Assembly (NCBI GenBank): GCA_025765615.1
Contig: JAIVFJ010000002.1
Coordinates: forward strand, 310,001-374,000
Length of the DNA stretch: 64,000 bases
Source: Zopfochytrium polystomum
Lineage: Eukaryota; Chytridiomycota; Chytridiomycetes; Chytridiales; Chytridiaceae
Reading direction: 5' to 3'
Part shown: piece by piece, positions 46,708 to 60,278 of the stretch
Numbering within the stretch: the first letter of the stretch is position 1
How the letters are laid out: the number at the start of each line of letters is the position of its first letter
Made by a program: the position numbers and the translations under genes
Notes under the pieces: model-generated
The model's input: only the letters and a program-made list of their open reading frames with translations
The model's database searches: none
What the model was told of the DNA's origin: nothing

Positions 46708-49700
46708 ATGACAGATCCTGCCGCTGTGGTCGCGCCGTTCCCCCGTGGCGGTGCTCCGGCGTCAGCAGCAGCTCTCTCCCAGCTCGAGTGGCGGGAAGCC
46801 GCGGAACAAGCTCGGAAAGATGCTCGGAAGCAGGCAATGGGAGTGGGCCGGCAACCGCAAGAGGAGCCTGCGCTGTTCGACGAACACACTCCGGACAAGG
46901 ATGCCACGCGCCCGCAAAAACGACCGCGGGCAGGAGACCCGGACTCTGAGAAAGTGGCGACGGAGACAGCGACGAGGGTGAAAGCCATTGCAAAAAAGGC
47001 CAGAGTGGACGAGGACGAAGAAGTAATCCGAATGCCCCATCGGGCGATCCCCATTCCCAGATTAACGTTCAAGGTAAAACCTCTTGCGATCGTGGTGACC
47101 ATGGCGCGTATTGGACGTGTGGACGCCGGTGCTGGGCCTTCATTTCTGTTTCGGACGCCCGCGATTCGTAGCGATCGTTGGCGCCGCGGGCCTGCGGATA
47201 GAAAGCGACCTCGAACGCTTCTGCTCCGCTGGTGGGGCGCGTCGGGCGGGTGGCTGGAGCAGCGCGCTTGTAGCGTGCAAATTCGTGGGTGTGGAAGGGG
47301 GGAGGAGCGGGGTCATTGTCAGCTCACGGGCCACGACCGAGGGGGTTACGGGCCTCATCGAACCACAGCTGTTGATGCGTCTTCCGAGACCCTTTTGCGA
47401 CACGCCGTAGTTGTTTCGTACTAACACTTTCATGATCATGCAGCAAATTAGGGACGGCATGCAGATTCTCGGCGTCGTAGTTGAAATCAACGAACTCGAC
47501 GTCGTCCTCTCCCTTCCCCATCAGCTCATGGGATACCTCTCGATCACGGAAATATCAAAGCACGTCACCGCCATGGTCGAACGCGTGGCTGAGGGTGACC
47601 AAAGAGGAGAGAACGAGGGTTCTGAGGATATGGCCGTTGACGGAACAGACAAGGAGCTTCCAGCGCTGAAAGACTTCTTCGTCGTTGGGCAGTTCTTACA
47701 GTGCAGTGTGCTCTCGTCAGAGGCGGCGGACGCAGCCAGACCGGGTGGCCGTCGGAGAATTGAGCTTTCGATTCGGCCCGAGCTGATTAATCAGGGGTTA
47801 GGTAGAGATTCTCTAGCAGCCAATATGGTAAGAGTCGTTGGTTTCTGCATCAGCTTCCGAGCTTGCGTGAAGAGAGGTTCATTGACCCTTCCATAGATTC
47901 TGTCCGCGTCCGTGACAAGTGTTGAAGACCATGGATACTTGCTGGATTTCGGAATGGACCAGCTGACTGGCTTCCTTCATCAGAAACAGGCGAAAGCTTA
48001 TGCTGACGCCATTCTCGCAGGTTTGAGCCCATAGAATTTCCTCAACTGGTGTTGATTTTAAAGGTCTAGGCAAACCTCTCAAGGTCGGTCAGCCAATTGT
48101 GTGCAAAATCCTGAAAGTGGACGCCGCCAAGCGGGTGGTTCCAGTAACAGCAGACCCAGCAGACATACGAAACTCCCCGGTAAGTATATCTCGCCAGGTG
48201 CGACAACCCGCTGAAGCGCGTCACCAAAGATTTCCTCCAGCAATAAGAGTCTGGCCCTTGAATCCATTCGACCTGGATCGCTTTATTCTTGCAAAATCAG
48301 AAACGTCAGCCATGATGGGCTAGTTGTTGCAGTCTTGGGAATCTTTGATGCAACAGTTGATGTTTTCCACATTCTTGACGCTTTTAAAGGCGAAGAGCGT
48401 GCTCTCAGCGAACTGTTCAAGGCAGGGCAAAAGGTGAGACAACATAGGCTTACAATCACTGAAGATTGAACGGCTCTAAGGTCGAGGCCCGCGTCCTTCA
48501 TGTTGACCACAACGACAAGAGGATTGCACTGACAATGAGGGAAGCTTTCCTGTCATGGTCTTTCAGCAACCCCTTCGACTATACTCGGATTGGTGAGATA
48601 TGGGAAGATGCGATCGTTTTGCGGACAGACGAGCATGGAATCGTTCTGAAGCAGCAGAGTAGCGGGACGATTGGATACGTTCACGTGAGTGCTGTCCTGT
48701 CAACGATGAGAAATGGCGATGAACATCCAATCTCCAAAGAATACTCGTCTATCAGACAAGGAGTCCGAGTCAATCGACTATCGGAAGAAGCACGCGGTGG
48801 GTTCCATCCACCGCGCCAGAATCGTTGCCCCCGACCTTTGCGACGGCTTTTGGTTGCTATCCACCAAACGGTCGGTTCTATCGGCACCTTTTCTGCGAGC
48901 CGAGAGTGTGCCAGTTGGATCGACCGTGAAGGTACCGCTCAGTGCCCTTATAAGCAAATGTTTTGATGAATTATTTTGCTCTATCCAACCGCAGGGAACT
49001 ATATTCTCAGTCCATTCGGCTGGCTTGGTTGTGTCACTCTCCGAGCAAGTTAGAGCGTTTGTGCCGAGATCCCACATACGCGAAATTGCTCCGACTGGCG
49101 ACATTTCGCGCCAATTTAAAATTGGCGACGCTGTCAAAGCACGTGTTCTGCATTCCGACCCTGGGTCCAAAAAGTTGCTTCTGACAATGAAGAAGCCGAT
49201 GGTTGCATCAACCATGCCGATCATTTCATCATACGACTCGGCAAATGTGGGAGTCGTATCTGAAGGGTACATTTCTGGTGTCCGCGACTTCGGGTGTATT
49301 GTCACGTTCTACAACGGTGTTAGAGCTCTCGTTCCTGTTCCTGAGCTTTCGTAAGTATTGATCAAACGTCGATGATGGATTTCGCTTCATATTGACTTCT
49401 TTCCCAGCGAGCGGCACTTGGTGGACCCGACTGAGCACTTTCAGCTGGGTCAGGTGGTGAAATGTAAAATTATGTCAGTTTATCCCGAAGGACGAAAGAT
49501 GAAGGGGAGCTTTAAGGTACTTCCATTGCCTTCTCGCGCAGAGCCTCGACCTTTACAACATTTCTTTACAGAGAGTCGTTAATCCCAGCATGCAAGAGGC
49601 GATCAACTTGGCCAATGTTGAAATCGGATCGGTTAGTGGTTGCCATTTGTATTGTGCTCGCCCCTTGATGTAAAAGCCTGTCACAGGTCGTTGAGGGCCG

Positions 49701-52700
49701 CATCTTGTCGCTTGGCCCGGACTCCGCTCTTTTGGAACTTCAGCCTTCCTTGACCCGAGCGCTTCTTTCGAAGGAAAACCTCACAGATCATCTCTCAGTG
49801 GCAGCACAGCTCTTTTCGACTCTTCAGGAAGGTCAAGTTCTTTACGATCTACTCGTGCTCCAAATCGACGAACGCAGAGGGCTTGTGCACGTAACTGCAA
49901 AACCGCTACTTGTACGGCATCGACAATTAGTGCGAGCAGGTGCGGCATCGGACTTGGAGACTGGGGAGGACGTTCCTTGCATCATCACGGGCTGGAACGA
50001 CACAAAGTGGTATGTCCTGTTTGACGACGGCCGTGTCGGATTTTCCACGATTGACGTGAGTGGCTATGGTTTTGTGGAACTTCGCAGTAACTGTCAACTT
50101 CTTTCCAGGATCCGAGAGAAAGGTCGGGTAAAGGTTTGGTGAAACCATATGAAAGAGGTCAAACTGTCATTGCTCGCGTAAAGCGCACGGAAGGATCATC
50201 CGGGAGTATTGAAGTTTCGTTGAAGGATGCTCAGGAAACGTCATTCGTTGTCGGGACCGTCTCGTACCCTGTGTTCATATTTCAAACGTATTTGTCAGAC
50301 CATGACCGGATTCAGCTTCACCAACATGGACCGAGTACTTCTTTGTCAGGCAAACCTTGGGCGTCGCTGTTCCGCCTCGGATCAGTTGTTTCCGGAAAAG
50401 TTACCACCTCCGTAAAGGGTGGATTCACCCTAGAAGTCTTATGCGATGGCGTAAAGGCTACGGGGCACGTGAGCAATGCGGACGTGGTCGCGGAAGCGCC
50501 TGATTGCAAAGTGGGAGACACGCTTACGTGCCGTATTCTCGACGGAGATTTTGGAGCGAAATCTTTGGAATTGAAGGTTGTCCGGCAGTCCGAGAAAGGC
50601 AAAAAACAGAAGGAAAACCGCGAGAGGCTAGAGAACGCTCGCACAAGCAAAGCGGCTATGGCCGGCACTGTGCTTCTAGTCAAACCTCTTTACCTGGTGG
50701 TCTCATTGGACGAGCTGGACAGCGAGCTTGTATATGTGCCACTGCGGTCCTCTATCGGTCGTTCCGGTGCAAAGAGCATTCGTCTTACAGATTATCGAGT
50801 GGGAATGCCTGTGAAAGTGCAAGTCGATGTAGTATCGCTTAAGAAGCCGACGGAAACCTTCCTTTCTCAGCGAAACCTGGGTTTCCTGTTGAAGGACGCG
50901 CCGAAAGTGGCAGAAGTGAAGGGCAAAGCGAAAGACAAGCGGGCCATTATTGCTGCTATTGATCCCTCTGTTTCAACTATGAACGATCTGTCTATTGGCA
51001 GAACAATCAAGGGAACCATCAAGGCTATTGCTGCTACAGAACTGGTTGTAGCGCTTGGTGCGAATTTGACTGGCACCGTTCATATTACAGAACTTGTGTC
51101 GATGCCGTCAGAACTTGCAGACCCGAACAGCCCATTTTCAGGATACAAAACCGGCCAAACGAAAGAATTCAAGATCATCGGGATCGGCTTTCGATCGTCT
51201 GGCGAGCATCTTCCGATATCGCAAAGCCACATTGTTCCGACCGCAAAGCAGGCCTTAATAACACTCACACTGCGCCCCGTGGATATAAAGCTTCCCAGTG
51301 GCGAGTTGGCGACTCCAGCCTCAGATCGTGACCAAATCGTGGGCGATGTCGAGATGGGGAAGGTGTACACGGGCTTTGTTCACAAGGTGTGGCCTGACCA
51401 CGCGTGGGTGATGATCGGGCGCAACCTGAGAGGACGCGTGTCGCTCGCGGAGATGTCTCTGAACAACGCCCAGGTGCTCAAAAACCCGCGCCAGGAGATC
51501 CGACGGTTCTCGTGCGTTCGCGTGACGCCTGTGGGCATCGACACAATTCAGGGGTGGCTGGATTTATCGATCCGCGGCGCACAAATTCTGGACGGCTTGG
51601 CGTCCGGAGAGAACAAGCCGCACCTTCCCCTCGGGTTCCCGCTGACGATTGAGAACCTGTGCCCGGGGTCTCGGGTCATCGTGTCTGTGAATGAAGTTAA
51701 ACGGAATCGCGGACTTGTGGTTGATGTGACTGAAAACATCAAAGGATTCGTTCGGCTTGCAGACATATCGAAAGACCTCCCCGAGCGGCCCGAAGCAGCC
51801 TTTGCGCCAAAGGCGTTTGTGCTATGCGAAGTCTTGAAATTCGACTCGAAATTAAGCCGGCTGGATCTCTCCATTCGCGCAGCTCAAGAAAGCGCACCGA
51901 AAGTGGAAGAGGACAAAATCTACACTGGATACGTTTCGAACGTTTCATACGCAGGAGTCTTTGTTGACTTGGGATGGCACACCTCCGCTCGCGTGCGGAT
52001 TGCAGAATTGGCTGATGAATTCATAAAGGATTGGAAAGCCGGGTTCCCAGTCGGGAAACGCGTAGTTGGGAAGATCATTAGGTACAGGCTCGTTTGTTGT
52101 GGGATGCATTGGTTGCTTACCTTTTCTGGCATACAGCGCGACCCAAGGCCGAATTGAGATGTCGCTGAAACGTACAGCAATCGACCCCAACTACACCTTC
52201 ACGCCAGTTCGAAAAATCCCAAAGAGGGAGCAAGGAATTAAGCTCGAGGATGTCAAGACTGGCTCAGTAGTGAAGGGGTCAATCAAAGCTCTCGCAGCAT
52301 TTGGTGTCTTTATTCAAATCGACGGCTCCCGCGTGAGTGGCCTGTGCCACATGAATGACGTGAGTTCAAATTGTTTTTTACTAACAGAAATAGTACCACA
52401 ACTAACTCAACAACCATGCGCCAAAGCTTACGGACGACAAAAGTGCAGACCTTGCGACGCTGTACAAAGTGGGCGACCCTGTCCTCGCAAAAATCTTGAA
52501 AGTTTCACTAGAGAAACAGCGGGTTTCTTTCGGCTTGAAACCATCGCTCTTCTCACAATCTGACCTTAAACTCATTGCCGCGCCAGAATCGAACAAATCG
52601 ACAGAGGCCATGGAAGAGGACATCTCCGAGGTCCACGATGCATCCGGCGACGACGGCAGCGACCACGACGAAAACGATGAAGTAATGGAGAACGCCAGCG

Positions 52701-54106
52701 AGGCTGACGAGGACAACGACGACGACAACGACGGCGATGAAGGAGACGACGACGACTTTGAGATGCACGACGGGGGCGACATTGACCTGGACCTTGCTTC
52801 AGAGGACGAGGGCGTCGAGCTTGACCTTGCCGCTCCTCCATCGGGACCAGTCCCCATCCAAGCGGTGGCGCCGCTGACGCTGGAGGGCTTCCAGTGGGAC
52901 GACGACGAGTTTACAAGCGGCCATGGGCGGGGCAGGGTCGGCGGCACCGCGGACGACTCGGACAGCGACGGCGACGACGACGACGACGACGCGGCGGCCA
53001 ACGGTACCACGAGCGGCGGGGCGGACGCGGCCGCGAAAAAGTTGTCGCGGCGCGCCAAGAAGCGCGAGAAGCGCGAAGCCGAGGAGCGGATCGCGCAGCA
53101 GGAGCGCTCGCTGCTGACGCAGCAGACGCCGGACTCTGCGGAGGCGTTCGACCGGCTGCTGATGGGGTCGCCCAACTCGTCGTTCCTGTGGATCAAGTTT
53201 ATGGCGTTCCACCTGCAGATGGCGGAGGTAGGCAAGGCGCGCGAGGTGGCGGAGCGCGCGGTCAAGACGATCGCGTTCCGCGAGACGCAGGAGCGGCTCA
53301 ACGTGTGGGTGGCGCTGCTGAACTTGGAGAACGCGTTCGGCGACCGCACCAGCCTGCTCCGCGCGTTTGAGCGCGCGACGACGTACAACGAGCCAAAGGC
53401 CGTGTTTATCCAGATGGCCGTTATTTACGAGCGGAGCAGCAAGTTTGAGGAGCTCGACGCGCTGTACAAGACCATGACACGCCGGTTCAGGGAGAGCTGC
53501 AAGGTGTGGGCGGGCAACGGGCTCTCGCTGCTCAAGAGGGGCAAAGTCGACAAGGCGCGAAAGATCCTGCAGCGGAGCTTGCTCAGCCTGCCAAAGCGGA
53601 AGCGTAAGCGCCAATTTATGTTTAGTTTCCTCTTCCAGCTGGGTCTAACTGCGTGACCACCTTGCACTCTTTTTTTTCTTCATTCGCAGACTTGAAAATA
53701 GTGTCCAAGTTTGCGCAGATGGAGTTCAAGTACGGCGAGCCGGAGCGGGGCCGAACGCTGTTCGAAGGCATTCTCACAAATCATCCTAAGCGCATCGACA
53801 TGTGGTCCATCTACCTGGACATGGAAATTCGGACCGCCGATGTCGAAAAGACGCGGTGAGCCTTGCTCTGCTTTTCAAACAAACTGTTTTCATAGTCTCT
53901 AACCCACTTTTTTCAAACCGGCATTTTTTTTTTTTTGTTTATGCAGGAGACTGTTTGAGAGAGTCATAACGCTCAAGATGTCCTCGAAGAAGATGAAGTT
54001 CTTCTTCAAAAAGTACCTGATGTTTGAGAAGAAGCACGGAACGGAGATGGGGGTTGAGCATGTGAAGCAGGCTGCGATGGCGTATGTTGAGCGGATTTCT
54101 CAATGA
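46708..54106 (+). CDS. RRP5: rRNA biogenesis protein Rrp5 (PDCD11): S1 repeats plus HAT/TPR repeats
   Basis: Sixteen exons keep phase: join(46708..47073,47444..47827,47897..48020,48064..48179,48248..48433,48481..48684,48740..48931,48995..49350,49408..49516,49572..49631,49687..50055,50109..52081,52137..52359,52427..53603,53690..53855,53947..54106), about 2054 aa. A basic N-terminus is followed by roughly a dozen S1 RNA-binding domains (for example YISGVRDFGCIVTFYNGVRA, YTGYVSNVSYAGVFVDLGWH). An Asp/Glu-rich linker near 1610-1700 comes next. The C-terminus has HAT repeats (VWAGNGLSLLKRGKVDKARK, IDMWSIYLDMEIRTADVEKT) ending MAYVERISQ. In yeast Rrp5 is needed for both 40S and 60S pre-rRNA cleavages, the S1 and HAT parts serving different steps. 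Intron 1 (370 nt) is unusually long for the locus. Confidence 0.93.
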
Positions 54107-54350
54107 TGATGTGTTAATAGACTTTTGGCCTCGACCGACGCTTGGTTGCATTTTTCGCAGAAATTCAGTTGGCCAAATGATAGGCGCCATTGTATTTTTC
54201 GCTCATCCGCTTTCAGCGCAGGAAGAGCAAAACGGCAAAATGGCGTTCGCTATCTGTGTAATAAAATGTTTTTGTTTTCGAACAAGCAGAGTCAAAGCAA
54301 AAGGAAGAGTTCGTTGATGTAACATGAAAGCAAAAATGGAAAGATCCGCC

Positions 54351-56803
54351 CTAAATGAACCAAGCGGCGGCAGCAACAACGAGTAGCACCTGCACCAGGA
54401 CGGCAGAGCTTCCACTTGAACGCACTGCCGCACTCTTTGGCGTCGTGGTTCCTGTAGCAGAGGGCCCGCTCGTGCCTGTTGGGGACGGTGCCTTGCCAGA
54501 GTTGGTCGGGTTACCCGCGGCAGCGGCGGCGGCCAGCCAGATCGCAACGCGATCCGACGGGTCCGTTACGCTCAGCAGCGCATCGGCGTTCTCCGGCACC
54601 CACTCGGCGGGGTATCCCAGCCCGACGGTCGAGTACTGCGAGTACGAGTCCCAAGTTGGGATCTGTCCGTCGACGGGCAAGGGGAACAGCTTGGTGGGCA
54701 TCAGCGGCAGGTTCGTCGTGTCGATGCTGGCGAGCTTTACAATCTGCTGCGTCGTGACGGCGATTTCGGTAAAGTTGATGACGTTGCCGCCTTCGAACGC
54801 GGTTGGTTGGAAGACGGTGCCCTGGGACCCGCCCACGACGAATGACTTGACCTTGAACTGGTCGCGGGCAGCGCGCGTGAACATGCCGCAGGCGGATCCG
54901 CACGTGCCGTCTGAGAGGAGGAAAATGGCGTTCGTGGACCATCCCTTCGTGAGCGTGGGCAGGGCCGCGAGACCCTTGGCACCGTCCGAGCAGTCGAGGT
55001 AGAACTTGTCAGTGTACGTTCCCTGGACTCCTCCACGGGTAATGGTTTGAGGGTTGTCGAGAGGAGACTTCGCCCCGCTGGTGATGGGGATGTCTCCAAC
55101 AAGAGACAAGCGACCGGAAGCTTCGGACAAGGCGGCGCTAATGTCTGCGTTCTTCAAGATTGCCGAGGCAGAGGCGGAAAGGCGCATATCGTAGTTGAGC
55201 ATTTTAATTCCATCGTTGAACAGGTACTGCAGAGTTGCGGCGGAGATGCACATGAAACCTCCACCGTTGCCCTGTGTATCAATGATAAGCTTGGTGGCGC
55301 CGGCCTTCTCCAGGGCAGTGAGTCCTGCCGGAATGGTGCTAAGAAGAGATTCAAAGGTTCCGGTGCTTGTGGTTGGCGAGATGGACGACCACAGCCAAAC
55401 GCCAGTTGTGTCATCGAGCATATAAAACGCAGAAACCTCGTCGGAGACAAGAGGCTTCACCGTGTTCAAGTCGATGGCCTTGGAGACAATGCCCAGGTCC
55501 TTCGCACTCAGAGCAGTATCAATGCGCGAGTTCACCGAGTCAATGTGGAAATTGTAATTGCGAACAATTTTGGTGACATCGACTGGGCGTTTGAGGATGT
55601 GCTGATTGGGGACAGGGCTTTTAATGGAGGGAAGGCTTGGGAAGTATGTCAACACAGGGGCGTCTTCTCAGTTGATTCAATGTGAGGACTTACAGAGAGC
55701 CGACTTTGGCCGTGGTCCCCCCTGGCGTGGCAGGTGTGGCAGCCCCTGAGCTCGCGCAGAACGCTTGGTAGTAGCTGTCTCGGCCTGTGAAGGATGTTGC
55801 TGCGATTGCAAAGCCACCCCATGGCGCTGTGACATTCAGGGTTCCGCTGGGACCAGCCAACTCGTACACAACAGACTTCGCCATATCAGCGGTGATCGCC
55901 GAGCTAATTACATAGGAGCCTGCGTCGATTAGGTGGGCGCCCTGAACATAAGATGGGCGAGCGACAACCCTGTTGAAGCGCGACTGGGGATTTTTTGAAA
56001 ACCCCTGGCTGTCTGCTATCTTTTGCAGGAAGTCTACAGGAGGGCTACCGTTGATGGAAGTCACCGCAAGGCCAATGTACTGAGTTACGTCGCCAAAGTA
56101 TGCAGAAATGGCATTGCCCAGTTTGGTGGCGACCGCGGAGGACGCCGAAGTGAAAAATGCCGCATTTACGATGCTGCTTTTGACGTAAATGGTGGGAGGC
56201 TTTCCATCCGTGTGATTCGCTCCAAGGATGAACGGCTGCATCAAGGTCGCCACGGAAAAGCACGACGGGCTGTAAGCGACATGTGCATCGTAGAGACTAT
56301 TCAGATTGTTGATGATTTGGTTTTGGAAAGCAAACTCGGTGTTGAGAGCATCGTTGGAAGCCGCGGCGTCAAGAAGGGCAATGATGTCCACATTCGAAGC
56401 GTAATAGGGCGAAGCGGATGATTTTGCAACATCGGCGTACGGGTAGCTGTGTTGTGTGAGTAAAATTTTTTTTTTTTTTTTTTCGGTGCATCAGTCAGAC
56501 ACACGCGATGCAACCACCACGCAAGCACACCCCCATCCCCACTCACAGTTCAAAGCTTCGCTTCAAAACGTCGACCTGGGCCTTCCTGGTCGCAGCATCG
56601 ATCGAGAAGGAGCTGTAGCAATCAATGACTTCCTGGCCCGTGAGGATGTGAACGGTGGACGAGGCTCCCGTGATCCATGCCTGTGCGGCAGCCATGGCAG
56701 CACAAGGGTCCGTTGTGGCTTGGGCGTGAACGGATGCGGCAAAGGCCGCGGCAGCCCACAAGGCGGAGGCGGCAGCATTGTGGATCGGTCGTCCTCGTGG
56801 CAT
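54351..56803 (-). CDS. Secreted peptidase S41-family (CPAF-like) protein with probable GPI anchor
   Basis: Three exons, complement(join(54351..55635,55694..56446,56547..56803)), encode 764 aa. The first ~27 residues look like a signal peptide (hydrophobic ALWAAAAFAASVHA). A Cys-rich N-terminal part (DPCAAM, VIDCYSSFS) leads to a PDZ-like region with DVTQYIGLAVTSINGSPP. The S41 core has LIIDTQGNGGGF and LLSDGTCGSACGMFTRAA, where the Ser after GTCG is the expected nucleophile. The C-terminus is Ser/Thr/Pro-rich and ends in a hydrophobic stretch (VLVQVLLVVAAAAWFI), the pattern of a GPI-anchor signal. Such proteins are frequent in chytrids. Substrates are unknown, and activity is not shown by sequence alone. 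Confidence 0.85.
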
Positions 56804-57805
56804 CGCAGCAGCGTCACTCTCTCACCGTGGAACGATGGGGCGGGAGGGAGAAGTAAGGCGAGAGAAAGAACGTGCGAGCGAGCTGGTGGCGGGCGCGCAG
56901 GAGTCGTGTGCGAGTTGCGGGCCTGGTTTGTTTTCCAATTGGCGGAGTGGCGGGTTTATTTTTATATTCGATTGCTAACGGAACGGGGGGTTGCTGAGAC
57001 AGAGGGAGGATGAGAACGGAGAGAGAGGGACAGAAGGAAGGAGACGAGAGACAGAGAAAATCAATCAAAAATGTTATTCCTTCCCCTGTCTGTCGGGTGG
57101 CCAAGGGAACTCGTTTTTTTTTTGTTTTTTTTCATTTCTTCGCTTTTCCTTATTGGGACGCAATGAACTGTTGCCTTCCTTTTGTTTTTTTGCTGCTTTT
57201 TTGCCCACCCACCCAGGAGTGTCTTTGGATTAATAGGCGGCACTCTGTGGCTCAGCCGCATGCCTCCGTCCAGACTGTCCGTCTGTCTTCGAAAACAGCT
57301 GCAGCTGTTCCACATTTGTTGATTCCACCCACTGACTGAACTTGGCACCCAAAAAATATTCAGCCTCGCACAAGGTTGGCTTCTCGTTTCGCCGCCCAAA
57401 CGACGTGATGGTCTCCGCAAATGCGCCCAGAAGTGGTCGCTCATGCCCGGAAACCTCGCCGTCTAAATTTTTCGACGTAAAAGTGGTGGGGAAGAAACGG
57501 AGGACGGACGGCCCTGACAGAGAAAACGAGAAACTTCCTCAAAAAAAAAAAAAAAAAAAAAAAGGGTTAGACAGCATGTGGGGCTGGAAGGAGGTGTGGT
57601 CGAGGACTTCGTCTTTCCCTTTGTTGACTTGGGTCGGTTTCCTCGGGGGCCAAGGCTGGACACTGCTCTGGAAGCGATCCACAAAAAAAAAATTTTCACG
57701 ATCTACTCATCGCACTCTTTCATTGTATTCATTCAATCATTCACACAAAAACAATCGAGGAATATGGCACAATGAGAAGGGTGTCAACCCGCAACTGTGA
57801 GAATT
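56804..57805. other. Intergenic, 1 kb, homopolymer-rich
   Basis: Upstream of the S41 gene. Poly-A runs near 57541-57563 and 57681-57690 and poly-T near 57114-57130. Small ORFs lack support. Confidence 0.5.
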
Positions 57806-59197
57806 TCAGTTTCCCCGGCACTTCGACGCGTTGGTAAGATGTCTAGTGAGAGCGTCTGGAGTTCCGTTACTTCTTTGGCGTCCAAGAAGAAAATAAAGAA
57901 AGATCAACTTACCATTGCGGGCGAAGCCTTTTCCGCATTTGCCGCAGGTGAACCCTTTGATTGGGTTGTGAATCACCATGTGGCGATTCAAGTCGTGAAT
58001 TCGCACGAAGTTCTTGTCGCAAAGCTCACAGACGAATGGCCGATCTCGGCAGGAATCGTGAATCAGTTCATGGGTCTTCAGGTTGAAAGCGCGGGTGAAC
58101 ATCTTTTCGCAACCGGGGAACGAGCACTGGTGCAGCTTGGAAACCCGTCTTCTGCCCTTTTGCTTCTCTCTTCGATCAAGCACAGAGTCACTTCGGTCGG
58201 GGGTCGTTGTCGTTGCGCGAGGTGAAAAAAGGGCGTTTGCATTGGTGCCGGCCCTCGCGGCAGAGAGAAGGGCAGTGAGCTCTGACAACGACATTGTAAC
58301 GACGGCATTGTCCATCGGGACCTGGGAAGTTACAACAGGAGTGCCAATCTTCACAACAGGTGAGAAGTTCGCAGTCTCGCATGCTGGCGTTGACGAAAGA
58401 TCAGGAATGGAAACGCTGTGGTCGAAGAGGTTGAATTCGTTGGAGTCGCTCGAGTCGCTGCTGTTGAAAGATATGCCGATTTTCGGCGACTCATCAGGGC
58501 CGTCAAACAGGGGAAAGTCCGAGCCAACGTCAAAGCCATCGAAACAATCCCAAGATTCAACGAAAGGGGTTAGCTCGACGACGGAAGGAGGCGAGGTCTT
58601 GGAAGGCGCGTTGGGAGTCAGGCACGGGGACGGCAAAAGTGCGTTTAAGGAACCAGTCACAAAGGATTCCATTTCTGACGCAAAGTTGCTGCTGGTCGCG
58701 GCCGCCGGGAGAGACGAGAAAGACGATGTGTTGGAGAAGGCGTCCAGGGGTGCTTCGAATGGTGTGGGGTAGAGCGATTTGCTACAAAAGGGTCAGATGA
58801 ACAGAAACAAACAGTTCAACGGAAGAACTCACCCAAGGGGGGAGTCGCTCAAGCCGCTGGCTGCGGCGGGAGCGGCAGACTTGGCCGCTTCTCCTTGTTG
58901 GCACCATCCACGGGTTTGCGGAAGATGGGGGTGGAGATCATTTTCAAGATCAACAATGTCGGGGAAGAGAAGGTTCAAAAACTCTGACTCCTCAGGCGGA
59001 TCAGGATGTTGTGGTTGCCTTTGTTTGGCGGGGATGGCTGGGGAGGCGAAAAGGGCGACGGCGGACAAAGACTGGGCAGACGGGGATTGGGGGGAACAAA
59101 TAGGTAATGCTAGCGAGTCTTCAGCGTCCACAACCTGCGAAGTGGATACCGAGAAGTCACTGAATCGGGGGGAAGTAGCAGTGTCAGCAAAAAACAT
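57806..59197 (-). CDS. C2H2 zinc-finger transcription factor, CRZ1-like
   Basis: Three exons, complement(join(57806..57855,57913..58781,58833..59197)), give 427 aa. The N-terminal ~330 residues are Ser/Pro/Asp-rich with acidic activation-like patches. Three adjacent fingers follow: CSFPGCEKMFTRAFNLKTH, CELCDKNFVRIHDLNRHMVI and CGKCGKGFARNDALTRHL. The last finger is completed by splicing and ends in Cys rather than His. The FTRxxNLKxH and RPFVC pattern is that of calcineurin-responsive Crz1/Prz1, which shuttles to the nucleus after calcium signals. No clear PxIxIT calcineurin site was found by eye. The start at ATG 59197 is the first in frame; a 5' exon may exist. Confidence 0.82.
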
Positions 59198-60027
59198 AAA
59201 AAAGGGAGGTGGGAGTTCGGTTTTCTGATCCGGTGCAGTTCTCACTGTGGGCAGCAAGAACGATTGATGAACAAATATAGGCAGAGAGGAGGTAGCGAGG
59301 GCAAAAACGGCTCGGGGCTGGAAAGCAGGAGGTCTGGGTCGTTCAATTGACTGTTGACGGAAGAGACCAAAGGGAAAACGGGGGGAACGAATGAAACTGA
59401 GGGGTGAGTAACTGCCCCACGATTATTTATCGCGGGATGACTTGAGGCCTGCCTTTGCAAGAAACAGAAGGGCAGCGGACAGACGGGCCGGGAGTGGACG
59501 GAAAAACAAAGAAGAAAGCGAAAAGGAAAAAAAAAAAAAAAATGAGGGCAAGTTTTGAAACTTGATTCATTTTTCTTCTCCCTTTCTTTCTTTCTTTCTC
59601 TTCTTGTGGTGGGCTCGGATCAATGGCAGTCGGCACATAGACACCGCCACATATCGCTGATTGGCGGATGACGATGACCACCCACAATGAACAATCAACT
59701 CCTCGGGTGCCGACGTTGACTAAGTCAAACTCCTTACATGACAGGATGCACCAAGGATGCTGCTGAGATGGGTGTGCCTTGTTCATATGTGACTCCATTG
59801 ATGAAGGATACTGCTCTGATGCAGTCTGTCATTGCAATTAAGGAGAATGCAAAGAGGTGCCCTGTGGGTTGAAGGTTTTGTTGGGTGATGGTCAGATAAA
59901 AACAAAGTATGCGATGGCGATCACCTGCCGTGCCCAAGCTACCCTTCCAGTCAAATTGCGACGTGTGAGACTACACTGAGGTCTCATTGATAAAGTCTAG
60001 GGATTTTATTCGCAAAAACAAGCATAC
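59198..60027. other. Intergenic between the zinc-finger gene and LTR cluster
   Basis: Promoter of the zinc-finger gene. Poly-A near 59527-59542 and TTTC repeats near 59580-59600. No ORF is supported. Confidence 0.45.
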
Positions 60028-60149
60028 TGTCCGGAACAGGGCAGGACAGGACAAGGCAGACAAGGAACTGAGAGGAGTGATGATTGTATTGGAAACAATA
60101 ATTCACTTGAGGGATGGGACAGGTCCCCCATCCCCCTTTTATACTTTTG
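60028..60149 (-). repeat. Truncated LTR fragment (3' part of the same family)
   Basis: About 122 bp matching the end of the 353-bp LTR in the same orientation as the full element's LTR, with a few mismatches (TGTCCGG for TGTCAGG) and a 1-nt deletion where homology stops after the TATA region. The U3 part is missing. Confidence 0.9.
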
Positions 60150-60278
60150 TGTTGGAGTTTGCACACATTACCTACACCTTTTAAGATCCTCTGACCTGTC
60201 CTCAAGAGTAACGATAAGATATTGGCATAAGGGCTGATCCCAGTGTTATCTGCACTTTTCTCAATCTCTGACACTGTA

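Noticed and set aside
52799..53614. Long minus-strand frame opposite RRP5
   Set aside because: It is a shadow of the GC-rich, acidic coding exon of RRP5 and has no recognisable protein features.
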